Source of the DNA: Trichaptum fuscoviolaceum
Lineage: Eukaryota; Basidiomycota; Agaricomycetes; Hymenochaetales; Trichaptaceae
Length of the DNA stretch: 64,000 nt
Direction: 5' to 3'
Assembly (NCBI GenBank): GCA_910574455.1
Contig: CAJSYZ010000008.1
Span: forward strand, 434,001 to 498,000
Made by a program: the position numbers and the translations under genes. Numbering within the stretch: the first letter of the stretch is position 1; each line of letters starts with the position of its first letter. Below are positions 1 through 12,592 of this stretch, piece by piece. Under the pieces are notes generated by a model, which saw nothing but the letters and a program-made list of their open reading frames with translations, was not told where the DNA came from and ran no database searches.

Positions 1-3000
1 GCTCGCATCCGCGTCTCCAACGTCAAGATACAGGGAGAAATCCCTGCCAGTGACACCCGATCCAACAAGTTCGGTGTTCTTTCCCGCACTAAAATCTTCA
101 ATGGAATTGTAAGCTGCTAGGCGGGATCGGACCTTCTCCCAGTTTGATTCAGTAAAAAACGAGGAATTCGACAATAAGTTAACATAGTCGTCCGTATGAG
201 GCTGCCACAGAGCACTGGTGAAGTACCACTCAGCGCCACCAAACTCTTCTTTGATCTTTTGCAACCGGGCCACTTGCTTGTCGATTGCAACCTTGACCTG
301 TTCATGAGAAATTCAGCGAATAAAGCCACTATAAGAACTGAAGTAGATAGATACCGCGGTTGCCGCAAGAGCGAGGGCACCGATAGGCTTTCCTATTGTG
401 TTTTTATCCAGTACTTTATGCCGACCCAGGGCCAAGACTAGGTGTACGGACAACACTGAGATTACAAGATCAGAGCAGAACAACCCTTGCTTCTGTACTT
501 TCAGAGTCAATGCAGGGATACGAAGGGTGACATGGGGCAAATTTTTACATACCTTATCCATACTATGCCAGCTTTCCCAGAGGAATGGTTCAGCTTTCTT
601 CTTGTCGACCATCGTCTGCAACATCTTCACAATTTCTTCGGTCTCCACCGACTTAGAACGCTCGTTGCCGACGAAACTCGAAATTGATTGTTCGGCTTTC
701 TCGAACAATTTCTTGCGCCAACTATCAGAGCATCTCTGGGCTGCCTACAGGGCAGATCATACTTGATTCAAAATGGCCGATGAAAGACAATAAGGGATGA
801 CTCAACTAAAGAACAGATGTCGGCCAATTGCGTGTCGTAACTAAGTTCGACAGAATCAAACACCTTCCCCCACAAGGCTCCGATGGACTTATTGTCCGGG
901 TTTTGCCATGGAGTTGTGGACTTTCCAACTGCGCGATACAGCGAAGGCAGAAGAATGTGAGTCCAGCCTGCCTGAGTTCCGGGAGGGAGACACTGATTCG
1001 TTGCCCTTTTTTTGCCGGGAGCGCGGGATCCCTCCCTTCCGATACTATTTCTATCCTTGTCCTCAAGCCCTACAGATGTCTGCATTTCTGCAAGTTAGTG
1101 GATGTATATCATAGACATGATTTGATTAACGCACAGAGCTAGTAGTCCGAGAGACTTTGCGATGACCAAGATGAGCCTTGGTTGCGAGCACTTCGGGTTC
1201 AGGACTGATGGATACTGTCGTCATCGCAGGTGATTGTGCTCGTGGTGTTAGCGACACCTCACAACCACTTGCCTGTTAAAGGAGCCTTGAATTAGTACAC
1301 GAATCAATTGCAGCAATTAGCTCACACTTGCAATATGTTGCGCATGAGCCGCCAGAGACCTCTTCAAATTGCGAATAGAAGTAGAAGATTTCATCTGTAG
1401 CAATTAGAGGAATTGTTACCAAGAAAAGCTCGAAGAGAATTGAATACCAGTATATCAGCCTGAGAATGACTGTCTTGCAGTTTACTCTTGTTACTAGTAG
1501 TGAGGTTCAAATCCTTGTTGCTTAATCAGAAATGATATGAAATGGAGATTAGAAGGATTAACACTAACTGTCGAGGCAGCCTGTGATGACGGCTTCTTCA
1601 TATACACGTTCATGCTAGTCTGTTTTAGATAGTAAGGAAGTGATCTGAATATTGGGTGGAAATGCAAGAATTACCACGGCATGCGAGTTAGAGTCCGGCG
1701 GTGACTTCCTCTTCTTATTATTCGCGATCATGCTGTCCTACAATAAGCAAAGCTTAGTAGACGACCAGATCCTTGCCAAAGAAAGGGGTGCAGAAAGTTG
1801 TCCTATTGAGTGTCGATGCCTACACATACCTGCATCTGCAGATACAACGCCGGCGATTGCTCTCTATGTCCATCGACAGTAATACCCTCCTGACGAGATG
1901 ACAGGTGAGTAGTGAGGGGGTAAAAGCAGAATAAACTTACCGTTACATCAAGCTGGGAGTTGGCGATTCTCTGCATTTTCGCGCCCTATTCAGAGTACGG
2001 TTTGGTAAGTAATGAAGTAAAGATATGTCGACGCCGAAGGACACAAGAAAGTCCGGCACCAGATCCATGCTTTGATGTGAAACACTCACCTGAACGGCCG
2101 ATTGTCTCCTGATATTCTTCTTCTCCAGAGCACAAAGAAGGAAGGATAAGTAGCGCGAACGAAGCAAGACATTATGATGCCACTTACCAACGTTGTAGGA
2201 GCCTGCAAGTCGGAGAGAGTGTCGCGGGATAGCTTCCTTTTCTTCGATTTATTGCTGGCTCCATCCTGATACGATACAGAAACATTGTTAATTAGCCATC
2301 GTTGTGCATGGGACTCCACCGATGCATAGTCTCTGTGAATCGAACGATTTCTTTGAACTTTAAGCGGCACTCACATTGGCTTGGGGCGGTATTGTAAGTC
2401 TCCTCGCGTCCTAATTAAACGCACAATCAAAATATTAAGATTTCATCTGCCAGTCTAATGAATGCTTTAACCAACTCACATTATCAGTGTCGGAGTCAAC
2501 AAGATGTGCCGTCTGTCGCTCGCTCGCAAAGCTATTCTTTACACCTTGAAAACTCGTGAGGGTTACTGTCTCTCCTTCATCCTCCCAAGGACTAAAGTTT
2601 GCATCCTCTTGCACCGAGGCGGGGAGCCTAAATTTTCCTTGTGTCAGCCAGGCTCACAACTTGAAACAAAGATAAGGATGTGAGCATTATAAGTGAAGAA
2701 GCTGCAACGTTCGGGTTCATGATGATCTTGAAGAAGTGTGGCACGGCGGTGACCCGCCGGGCCGCCACGGTCGCTGCCACTGGCAGTGTCACTGGCGCAC
2801 GCGTGGCACGCTCAAACTGCCACTGGCAGTGGCGGGCGCATTCAAGCTATCAGTACTAGTACTACTAGTAGTAGTAGTAAGTAGTACTACAATGATAAGC
2901 TTCAAGTAGCTGAGTTTAAATCAAGCTTCACACTTACTATCAACTTGAATTTGTTTGAATTTGAAACTCATCTTTCGTACTATGATGCGAACGGTTGAGT

Positions 3001-4039
3001 AGTACGACTTCAAACTCACAAGTCAATATCTTCTACTATCTTCCTTGCGATCTCAGGATTTCTGCCCTCTCCGCCGAAGAAAGTGGATCCATCTGTGTTG
3101 CGAAGTGCCCTGACAGGTCGCTTTGTCTTATCGTTCCGTTTCGACGTATTGGGCGAGTCTATCATGTCTGTATCCTCACCAGAAAGACTGCTGTCCTGTC
3201 CTGCAAGCGTACTATGATAGCCAGTGCCTCCTATGATACGACTTGAAGCCTTTGCGCCCTGCACACAAGTACGGAAAGGAAGTGCACCTCTGGTGTCCTT
3301 TTTCCTCGCCTTTTTTGCGCGCTCTCTATCTGGTCCATCGGAATTGGCTGCATCATAACGTGAGTCAATATGTTCATCTTTCAAAACCTAAAGTCGTAAA
3401 GGTAATGCAACTTACGAACATAAAAGTTTGCATTGCCTTCAGCTTCACAAAAGCTGTCTTTTTCCTCGTTCGTTGAACCTGCAATGCCAATATCTGGTAA
3501 CTCGACTGTCGCTGTCTTGAAGATAAGGACTCACTAGCTTCAGGAGTGTCTTTCGGTTTTTTTAGCCCTCGTTTGTCAGTGCCAGCCAGCTTAGGTGCAG
3601 TTGAGCCCATCTGGGTGCGAATGTCAAGAGCCTTCGACAAATTCTTCTCAAGCTCCATCGTCTCCAGTATTGCTGTTTCCTGTTGCTCTGCTGCAGCTCT
3701 CTTTTTGCGTACCTTCTCAGATGCCTCTTGTTCTTTTGCTGCCCGTTTCTGTTCCGCATCAAGTTTTCTCTTCTCTCTCGCATCCGCGGCTTGTTGAGCC
3801 GCAGCTTCGCGCAGAGCTGCCCGTTCTTCCTTCTGTTTTTCCTTCTCCTCCTTTTCCCTCAATGCCTCACCACGCTTTGAGGCCTGCTCTTCTCTCCTTC
3901 TCTCCTTCTCTTCTTTCTCCCTCAATACCTCCTCTTTCGTTCGACGTGTTCTGAGTTTATTGACTATGGCTCCCGGGTGCTGATTGCTATTCTTAGCCCG
4001 CGTTTGTCTTCGAGTTGACATTCTTGTGCAGTGTTTCAA
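1..4039 (-). CDS. DUF6532-domain protein, multi-exon, 3' part cut by window edge
   Basis: Minus-strand gene reconstructed from about a dozen exons. The 5' exon (4039 to about 3500; likely start is the second ATG, MSTRRQTR, near 4021) encodes a basic/acidic coiled coil rich in KEEKERRR-type repeats. Later exons carry an NLS-like KSKKRKL near 2250. The DUF6532 domain begins near 1000: LLPSLYRAVGKSTTPW, then after an intron at about 800-745 AAQRCSDSWRKKLFEKAEQS, then PFLWESW, KQGLFCSDLVISVLSVHL, IGALALAATA and FGGAEWYF. These blocks match the order I know for DUF6532, a domain widely expanded in agaricomycetes with no established function. Introns fit GT-AG rules, for example 356-304 and 580-522. 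The frame stays open to base 1, so the C-terminus is outside the window. One junction near 3520 needs a very short intron or carries a small indel. The gene is divergent from the transposase and shares a 460-bp upstream region with it. Confidence 0.72.
2632..3016. repeat. Palindrome-rich large intron inside the DUF6532 gene
   Basis: Between the exon ending ARKIVEDIDL and the exon beginning LPASVQEDANFS lies an intron of about 385 nt, several times longer than its neighbours. It holds dense inverted words: CTGCCACTGGCAG near 2774, TACTACTAGTA at 2860-2870, a run of TAC/TAG steps to 2888, and TTCAAG/CTTGAA words. The flanking exons lack them, which fits insertion of the words into a tolerated site. 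Confidence 0.6.
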
Positions 4040-4498
4040 GTCGAGGCACGCTGACAGGTGCTATGAGTTTCGATGGTGAATCGAGTTGGCAAAGGTGCAA
4101 GTTGTAGTTGAAGTTGGAGATGAGGGCGCCTATTCAAGGAAAATTTACGCCCACTTGCACTTGCTGGCACTGGCAGTGCCAGTGATTGGCAGCCTTCAAG
4201 TTAGGCTGACTCGGAATGAGCCTGACTCAGACTCGGACTTGGACACTCGGATACTCAGGCTAGCTCTATTACTAGTACTATCACAGTGCTACTGGTACTA
4301 GTACTACTCACTGGCACTTGCAGGCTCACTGGCAGGCTGGCGGCGGTGCCACTGAGTCACTGACAGCCTGAGGCTGTGGCTACTCAGGCTACCGGTACTA
4401 CTACTAGTAGTACTACTAACTTCAAGTTGTTACTACGCGGGCGTCACCGCTGAGCGTGCCATTCAACTTTAAATTCAGCGTTCAATTTACTGGAACTA
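4040..4498. promoter_or_regulatory. Shared divergent upstream region, palindrome-rich
   Basis: This 460-bp stretch lies between the starts of the DUF6532 gene and the transposase gene and must hold both promoters. No clear TATA box was identified. Much of it consists of the palindromic words: CACTGGCAGTG at 4168-4178, GACTCGGACTTGG-like words near 4225-4245, and TACTAGTACTA-type words at 4270-4305 and 4390-4415. Confidence 0.5.
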
Positions 4499-7400
4499 AT
4501 GCCGGTAACTCGGCGAAGGCCCAAACCCGTTCATCTTACAGATATCTTCCCCCCGACTATTCGATGCACCTTCTCCTTCTGCAGCAGGAGGTTCAAGAAT
4601 CAATCCGCAAGGACAAGACATGAATATTCAGCTCACCCGTCATCATTTGCAACAAGACCTGCTGCTTGTGGTTACGACTTGGATTCCTCACCCAAGCGAC
4701 CCGCACGACCTTCGACACCTCAAGCTCTTCCCGGCTCTCCTGAACTTCCAACAGACTTGGAGGGCCATCATGAAGATGAAAGTGGCTGCAACTCTTCAAG
4801 TTACGACTACGACATTTCTATACTCACACAGGATATCTCGATGCTTAGCATAGGCCGAGACGAGCTGCTTCAAGATTTAGACGGTCCTGATTGCCTGTCC
4901 CATGCTGACACTGGAGATGACGAACTTGAAGACCAAGACCTATCTTCTGCTGATCTGGACTCCGACATTGGAGATTATGAAGAGAACAATGATAACTTAA
5001 AGGTGTATCACAGATATTTAAATGGTGCGCGCTAAGTATGATGTCCCCAGTTTACTTTAGCATTCTGACACCAAATATCGTGCAGCCACTCCATGCGATG
5101 AAGAAGGGAACTTCTTAGAAAAGGAAGAACCGCCCGTTTCACGGAACGAACCTGCGTCAAATGACTGGTTTCCCTATTCGTGCCGAGCAGATTTCGAGCT
5201 CGCAGATTTTCTCTATCGCGAAGAGCAAATGTCTGCTGGCAACATAACAAAGCTTCTCGGAATTATGAAGGCTTATCAACTAATTCAGTCCACGGAGAAC
5301 GCAAAATCTATTAGATATCCCGAATTGGACGCGACAGATCCCAATGATGACTCAAGTCTGGATACAGCTGGTGCACTGCTCGATGGAGATGCACAAAATT
5401 TGTACAAGATCATTGACACTACAAAAGTCGGTGATGTATCTTGGAAATCCTTCAGTAACTTCTACACTAACGACAATGGCCAAAAAGCGACAAACGAGAA
5501 CATCGAGTCATGGAAGAGGAAAGAATATGATGTATGGTATCGGGATCCTTTGGAAGTAATCCGAAATTTGGTGGATAACCCGGCTTTAGAAGGCGAATTT
5601 GACTTTGTCCCGTTTCGTGAATTTCAGACAAAGGAGGACACCAATAATATCAATGACAAAGAACGAGTTTTCAGAAATTACATGTCCGGGAATTTTGCTT
5701 GGGAACAGGCTGTAAGTCATGACTCATTAACTCGCACAGATACTTATTATCCTTGACTTAGAACAAGATCTACGCAGAAGATAAAGCAGTCCATGGATCT
5801 ATGTTCGTCCCGGTCATTTTAGGGAGCGATAAGACAACGGTTTCTGTTGGAACTGGCAATAATGAATACTATCCTTTGTATCTCTCGATTGGGAATGTAT
5901 CAAACAAGGCCCGGCGGTCCCAGAAACTGAATACAGTCCAGCTCATAGCATTTCTGGCAATACCAAAGAGTATGTGTTAATAGTGATCTATTCAATTGAC
6001 TTCTGATGCTTTGCAGCTGAGCGGCAATACGAAAAGTCAGATGACTTCCGGCACTTTCGACATCAGATCTTTCATTCGTCTATATCGAGGATCTTAATCT
6101 CGCTGAAATCCGCAATGATCATGAACACTCAGAAAACCATTCTCCGGTGCCCTGATGGTCACTTGCGTAGGTCGGTTTTCGGACTCGGCTCATATATAGC
6201 CGATTATCCGGAACAGGTCAGCCTTTGCGCCATATGTACTGGATGGTGCTGCAAGTAAGTACTACCGCCCTCAGGCTTTCCTGAAATCAAGCTCTGTGGT
6301 GATGACTTACTTTCGACATTATAGATGCACAGCGCCTCACAAGGACCTCGATAATCCGGAATTTGTATCAATTCCTCGAACAAAAGAGCTGCACGAACGA
6401 TTGATAGAACAGGTAGACGCCAACAACATGAATAAAGCAACAATTCGGAAAGAGTACGGATTCCACCAGGACATTGTGGTACGTGCTTCAAATTATTCAT
6501 TGGATGCGTATATTGCAACTGATACGTTGCTCCGTAGCCTTTCACCAATGACATTCCACGCGCAGATATATGCGATCTCATATCTCCGGACCTGCTGCAC
6601 CAAATCATCAAAGGCGTGTTCAAGGATCATCTTGTCGAGTGGATATGTCAGAGCTTGACCACGTCAGAGCTGGATATTGTGGATAAAAGGTGATTTTTTT
6701 CGCAAGTTGTTTAATGTAAATACCATTGCTAACATCCGCGTAGAATCAGAGTTGCTGCTCCTTTTCCTGGACTTCGCAGATTCCCCGAAGGCCGAGGCTT
6801 CAAGCAATGGACAGGCAATGATTCTAAGGCACTTATGAAAGTATGTGACCTTTTTATCTTGTTCGAGGCAGTGGTTTGCTGATATTTGATGCAATTTGCT
6901 TAGGTGTATCTTCCGGCTATCGTGGGCATTGCACACGATGATATGATTCGCACATTAAGTGCATTTCTAGACTTCTGTTACCTTGTGCGTCGGTACACGA
7001 TTACAGCCTCAACTCTTGATCAAATCAAAGCCTCTTTGGATCACTTTCACCGTTATCGGCAAATATTCATAGCTAAGGGCATCCGGGATAACTTTTCACT
7101 ACCACGACAGCATGCTATGGTCCATTATCCAACATTGATCCCTCTGTTTGCTGCACCGAGCGGGCTGTGTTCATCGATTACAGAGAATAAACATATTTAT
7201 GCGGTCAAAGAAACGTGGCGACGCTCGAACAGAAATGATCCCTTGGGCCAGATGATCACAGCAAACCAACGACTCAGCAAACTTATTGCATCGAGGTCAG
7301 ACTTCAAACGGCGTGGAATGCTAGACGATACGCTATCCGAGGCTACGTGGAAAGTTTTGCGAGATGTTCTGCGGAAGAATATGTCAGAGCCGGAGGAGGA

Positions 7401-8582
7401 TGATGCTGAGAGGATCCCGAATCAGAGGGAGCAGTTGCAGTGTATTGGTGTGGCAGGAGCAGCAGCCAATGATACAGATGATTTCTTCGATGGCACTGTG
7501 GGTAATCAAGGGCACAACGAAATTGCTGACCTGGATGATTTCAGCACTTCATCAGTGGAAGGACTGCAAAGTAGTGTTGTTCTTCATGATGTGGAAAATA
7601 CAGAACATCGGTTTTGCTTAGGTGGTAGAAGTGATCCTTCGAGCTTGATGTTAATGGCTTCGAAACAACGTCAGTAACACGAGCTTCAAATTGTGGCGCT
7701 GGATATCTGACTTATTCGTTGCTATCCTTACAGAGTCCAGTAAGCTGTACCCCAAACAGCTCAACGCTCTTGCGGCGATAAAAGGCCATCCGGAACTCCG
7801 ACAGCTCCGACGACTCATCAAAATATACTTATTCTGCAAGTACGAAAGGTGCAACTTGAACGAATTAGGATACTATGACCTCGGAAGCGCTTCTGAAAGC
7901 CTGATAGCCGAACAACAGTTTGCACTGGACATGGGCAATGACATTGCCATCTTCCATTCAGCTACCGCGTATTTCGCCTACCGCGGCGAATCAATTCCTA
8001 TAGAGCAAGCAATGAGGGAGGTGATCAGGTCCAATCCCTCTTGGCGCGGAAAACCACGACGTGATGTCGTTCTTGTCCAAGTTAGTTCTCGCAAAAAGGG
8101 GTTTGCAGGGATGCGAATTGCTCGGGTTATGCTTCTTTTCTCCTTCACCGCCAATGGAGAACGTCAGGAATGCGCCCTTGTCCAGTTTTTCAAGAACGTT
8201 GGAGACTCACCTGACAGAAAAACAAGAATGTGGATAGTCGAGCCAGAGTATGAGTCAGAGACCTCTACCGCGTGCCAGCGTAGTACTATTGGAAGTTGCC
8301 GTCAACCGCTGACTCGGACTCGCCGGAGTGACCTGAATGACACCTCCGACTCGGAGTCAGGCTACCCCCGTCACGGTGACTCAAAAAACTCCAAAGTTAT
8401 CCGTGATAGCTCTAGGGAGTATCTTCCGTTTAGCTCACCTCCTTGGGGTTCCAGAGGGTGATGAATGTCCTCCGAAGTCATTGACACCTGAGGAGTCCCT
8501 GGACTTTTACAATAGATTCTATGTTAACCGATTTGCTGACATGCACATGCATGAAACATTGTACGAAAGTAGGCAACAATAA
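4499..8582 (+). CDS. Plavaka-type DNA transposase, apparently intact, about 9 exons
   Basis: The protein has a single N-terminal C2H2 finger (CTFSFC...H-x4-H, residues ~22-45), an acidic linker, then the conserved Plavaka block order. These blocks are ATPCDEEGNF, DWFPYSCRADFELADFLY, YDVWYRDPLEVIRNLVDNP, FAWEQA-NKIYAEDK, VILGSDKTTVSVGTG, YYPLYLSIGNVSN, CPDGHLRRSVFGLGSYIADY, RADICDLISPDLLHQIIKG, RRFPEGRGFKQWTGNDSK, KVYLPAIVG, FSLPRQHAMVHY, GLCSSITENKHIYAVKETW, and near the end NPSWRGKPRRD and YVNRFADMHMHE. Introns at 5030, 5711, 5969, 6255, 6479, 6691, 6841 and 7670 all join in frame. A further intron near 8270-8380 probably removes palindrome-rich sequence before KLSVIALGSIFRLAHLLG. Plavaka elements are fungal cut-and-paste elements usually grouped with CACTA/EnSpm; the protein would bind element ends and catalyse transposition. 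I cannot assign the catalytic acidic residues by eye. No internal stop or frameshift outside splice sites was seen. Confidence 0.88.
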
Positions 8583-9353
8583 AGATAAACCCTCATTTAG
8601 CTCACAAAGTACCTTGAAACTTATGAAGTAAGGATATAACATTTAAATGTTCAGTGACGGATTATGGTACTAGCTATACTAGAATTGTAGTGTTACTAGT
8701 CGGTGCATCTTAGACTTCAAGTTCAAGTTGGATCATGTCGGATGCCACTGTCAGTGGCAGTGGTCAAAATTTCCCACTGCTGCAGTGCACTGGCAGCCTC
8801 AGGCTGAGTACTACTACTACTGGTACTAGTACTACTAGTATGAACATAGAAAACTTCAAGTAAAAAGTGTACAATAACATGGAACTTGCCAACAACTGGA
8901 AATGAACCAATAACCTGCCTCAGGCTGCTACTACTACTAGTACTACTTCAAGTTCTAATTTAACCATCTTGAAGTTGAAGTTCAAGTTGAACACAGACTA
9001 CTAGTAGTACTAGTCACGGTAGTACTATCAACTTGAAGCATATGCTATGAATAAATAAATAATTTTTTTGCAGTATATAGTAGTAATCAAGAAAACGATG
9101 TCACATAGTTGCTACTAGTACTAACTACCAATAGTGCAGCATAGTGCGAGAGGAGCTTTAAGTTAAACTTGAAAAGGGAGTAAGCACTGGCATAGAATGA
9201 GTAGTACTAGTACAATCCGAGTCCTTGACTTTTTGTCATAAACATAGTAAAACGAAATAAAAATTTAACACGGCCACAACTTAAACTTGAATCGCGCGCT
9301 GGTGAACCCTAGAACACTTCGTGTCGGGGAATGGTCCAATATGCAACCGCCAG
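8583..9353. repeat. Palindrome-rich spacer between convergent genes
   Basis: This is the 770-bp 3' region between the transposase gene and the next minus-strand gene. It contains CTCAGGCTGAG at 8798-8808, CACTGCTGCAGTG near 8775, several TACTACTAGTACTAC tracts, and AAGTTGAAGTTCAAGTTG near 8975. No gene is seen. Confidence 0.65.
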
Positions 9354-11179
9354 TTACATCGCCGAGCTCATATTGACATCCGAGTCGGTGTCCGTGATGG
9401 GATCCAATTTGTCGAGAAGAGCAAATAGGATTCCATAATCTGTTAAATAAAATGGACCATAATTACGAAGTAAATCGTCGACTGTCTTCAGGAGTAAAGA
9501 GTCAAAAATTTGCTCTGCCGGAATAAGGGCATGATCGATGTGTTCCATATCTTCGTGGAGAAATTCGGCGGCCCTGTCGAGTCTTTCCTTGTCTATATCT
9601 TTGCGATCAGCATCGTCAAATTGCCTAATGGCTCGAGTCACTTCGATAATGCCCAGCCTAGCAAAGTCCATCTCCCTGGAGAAGCGCTGCATTGCACCAT
9701 CATTCATGAGCAACAGATCCAGAAGCGAATCATCACAGAGGATGATTAAACATTTCCTGATCCAGTTGAACCTGCGCAGAACAACCGAATAATTTCCGTA
9801 TTCGCGCTGGATTTGTCGATTATTCTCCAATGAGGACGTTCCACCATCAGCCGAGTCGACGCCAAGAATATCCATTGACTTCTGAATGAGTCGATGAAAG
9901 TCAGCTAGAGCAGCTTCTCCACCGGCACGTTCAAGTTCACGTTTCCATCGACGCCGAGCCTCTCGTGCTGTTCCGGATTGAAAGACAGTCGGAGTCGCCT
10001 GAGTCGCAGAACAATTGACTTCTGCTTCTGAGAGTTGACCAACGGGCGACTTTGGCAATTGTTCCGCACGGCATTTGTCTAGGAAGACGATCCAATCCTT
10101 GCACTCGTTATATGACCAAATAAGTAGGGGGAGAAAGAACTTGAGCGCAAGCCTTGGGTTTCGGGGCCTGCTTGTAGAGCCTTTAAGATTCACGCCCACG
10201 ACTGGCGTAAAGTGCTTCAATTGAGCAGAGAGTTCACGACGAACATTTTCCTCGAGCTTTGTGCCTTTGATGTCGATCCTTATGGCAGAAAAGACAGATT
10301 TTGTCTGTATCAATCGATTGCCGGCCTCCTCATCCTCAAATTTACGTTGCCAACGCACGATTGCATGGTGTGAATGATATCGGGCGACTAAGCAAGACAA
10401 GAAATTATCCCAGATGACGTCCCCAGTGAAAACATTGATGAGTTTCCCTGACGGGAAAAAGCCGGGAAGAACAGATATGAACGCCGTGGCGACAGCAAGT
10501 CTTGATTCCTCCACACGCTTGCGGATAAGCAGCTCAAGTGGCTCCTCGGGCTATAGCGCATTACCATAAGAACAAGCGGTTAGAGACGTGCATTCAAGCT
10601 TTTGATTTAATTTGCAGCTTACCGTATAACGCATCAGGATAGCTAGTTCTTCACCTAGCTTGAAGATCATGTCCGTGTACTGGTATGTACTGATCCGAAA
10701 CTGGTCTAGCATCACAGCCGTCTTCCTCTGCAGAGCCTGTGCTTCCCTAACCCGGTTACTGATATACTGATTTGACGTATCAAAGTACCTCCCCAGCCGA
10801 TCAGCCAGAACAAGTGTTTCCTTGAAATCGTTCGACGAAAACCCGAAGCGATTTGCATGCTCTAGCTTGGACTCTAAGCTTTTGGTGATTGACTGGACCA
10901 CCGTGCTATCGATATATGCTCCCGAGCGATAACCAAAGGGTAGGTCCTCTGACAAGTCATTGAAGATAAGCCAAACCACACACTGAAATATAGATAATAT
11001 GTGGTCCTACCGAACTTAACCTCTACAGGATTTGTATACACTTCGTATTCGCTCTCGTCTTCGATGATCGCGGACTTTGAGCTGTGAGTGTTGAGACCAA
11101 AGCTGGATTCTGAACCGTCCTCGTCCTCGTCTGTGTCCAAGCAAGAGCTTGGAGTATCCCCGAGATCAGAACTTGACAT
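9354..11179 (-). CDS. Unrecognised long helical protein, three exons
   Basis: I do not recognise this protein family. Exon 1 (11179 to about 11032) encodes a Ser/Asp/Glu-rich start, MSSSDLGDTPSS followed by DTDEDEDGS. A 44-nt intron ends with TTTCAG near 10987. Exon 2 (to about 10621) encodes a largely helical stretch containing TVVQSITKSLESKLEHANRF. The intron 10620-10552 is followed by a long third exon beginning PEEPLELLIRKRVEESRLAV and ending DTDSDVNMSSAM. Total length is about 600 residues, all frames joining cleanly. There is no signal peptide or clear membrane helix. It is convergent with the transposase and divergent from the gene at 13126, both across palindrome-rich DNA, so it may be cargo of the same element. 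It could alternatively be a host gene that the repeats surround. Confidence 0.6.
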
Positions 11180-11730
11180 TTTGGAGATTTGATAGTGACT
11201 GAACGAAGAGCCTGAGCTACTTCAAGTTGGCAGTGCAGTGAGTACTACTACTAGGAATACTAGTAGTAGTAGTACTAGTAGTATGCCTGAGAGGAAAGTA
11301 ATGGCAAGGGTTATTCAAACGGTGAGTGAAGTTGGAATGAAGGTCAAGTGTCGCCACCGTGGCATGCCACCGGCAGCCTGAGTAGTACTAGTAGTAGTAG
11401 GCTATTACTAGTACTAGTAGTAGCCTGAGTGAGCCACTGGCAGTGAGTGCCACTGGCAGTGAGCCTGAGGGGCAACTTCAAGTTATTACTAATACTACAG
11501 TAGTAGAAAACGGGCCGAGCTTCGCCGGCAAGTCCCTTACTCCGAGTCCGAGTCCCCCATTTGTCAACTTGAAGACGTTCGCACGGGAGGCAGATTTCCC
11601 TGAGCGTTATCACGCAATTCCGGAACGCAGTGCCCTTCCTCCCAGAACTAGTAGCCTCACTGCCACTGGCACTGCAGTGGCAGCCTCAGGCTCAGGCTGA
11701 GCCTGAGTCACGGTATCACTGCCAGTGGCG

Positions 11731-12152
11731 CCACTGGATGAAGGATTTAGGACACCCGAAATTGAAACCCATAAGACCCCGCTTGGCACTCAGGCTGGCA
11801 AGCATTTAGGGAGGTTGAAGCCACCCGTCCACCGCCGGCCTTGAGCAGAAGTTCTGCCGGTCCATGGAGACCCGCGGTATAACTTACCTTTGAACTTGAA
11901 GGTAAGGTATCAGGGTGTACTTATGATATCTTACCTGATACTACTACTAGTACGGTAAGCAAGGCAGGCATTTAGGACGACTGTCCTAGACACGGACCAT
12001 CTGGCAGACCCTTCCCCTCTGCTAGATCCTGGAAATTTAGGGCCCGGGCAAGACGGAGAGTTTGGCTCCGAGCCGTGCCGTTTAGTACTAGTACTACATA
12101 CTACTTGTAGGACGAAAAAGCCGTTCTAAATCCTTAGTACGGGAAGCATAGC
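11731..12152. repeat. Degenerate copy of the ATTTAGGAC terminal-repeat family
   Basis: The left side, ACTGGATGAAGGATTTAGGAC (with the middle of the repeat missing) near 11732, faces an inverted partner at about 12121-12145 (TTCTAAATCCTTAGTACGGGAAG read on the plus strand). Several more ATTTAGG or GTCCTA words lie between them. It looks like an older, eroded relative of the adjacent MITE. Confidence 0.4.
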
Positions 12153-12207
12153 CTGAGTATGGTGGCTTCCGACTCAGCCTGAGCCGCAGGCTGCGTCACT
12201 ACTCTAG

Positions 12208-12592
12208 TGGATGCCTTCCCGTAAGAATTTAGGACGGCGGAGGCTGTCCTAAATCTTTGAAACTCCGTCAGGTACAGGTTTAGGACAGCCATCCTAAACC
12301 GTAAGCAACATCTAGGACGGGTCCTAAATTCCTTTCCGGTTGCCACGGTGAGGTCTGCCGGATTATTTTCATAGATAAAATTGCTTAAAATGGAAGCGGG
12401 TGCGTCACATAATCTTCACTTCTACTAAATATGGTATGTGAGAACGCTGCTGTAATGTTTAGAGCCCTTCCTTGATCTCAGTAATTTAGGACGACCGACG
12501 TCGACCGGAAAGTTGGCTCCGTTCCCGGATAATATTCGGAAGAGGATTTAGGATAAGAATCGTCGTCCTAAATCCTTACGGGAAGGCATCCA
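12208..12592. mobile_element. 385-bp MITE with about 30-bp terminal inverted repeats
   Basis: The left end reads TGGATGCCTTCCCGTAAG then AATTTAGGACG. The right end is its inverse complement, ending CTTACGGGAAGGCATCCA at 12592, with one mismatch over about 30 bp. The interior has more inverted ATTTAGGAC words (for example near 12250, 12285, 12318 and 12485) and no ORF. No convincing target-site duplication is seen (TAG on the left, GTA on the right). It is presumably moved by a transposase in trans; nothing in the sequence proves that this is the neighbouring Plavaka enzyme. Confidence 0.6.

Noticed and set aside
3546..3954. Plus-strand ORFs opposite the DUF6532 N-terminal exon
   Set aside because: Antisense shadows of the charged coiled-coil coding sequence.
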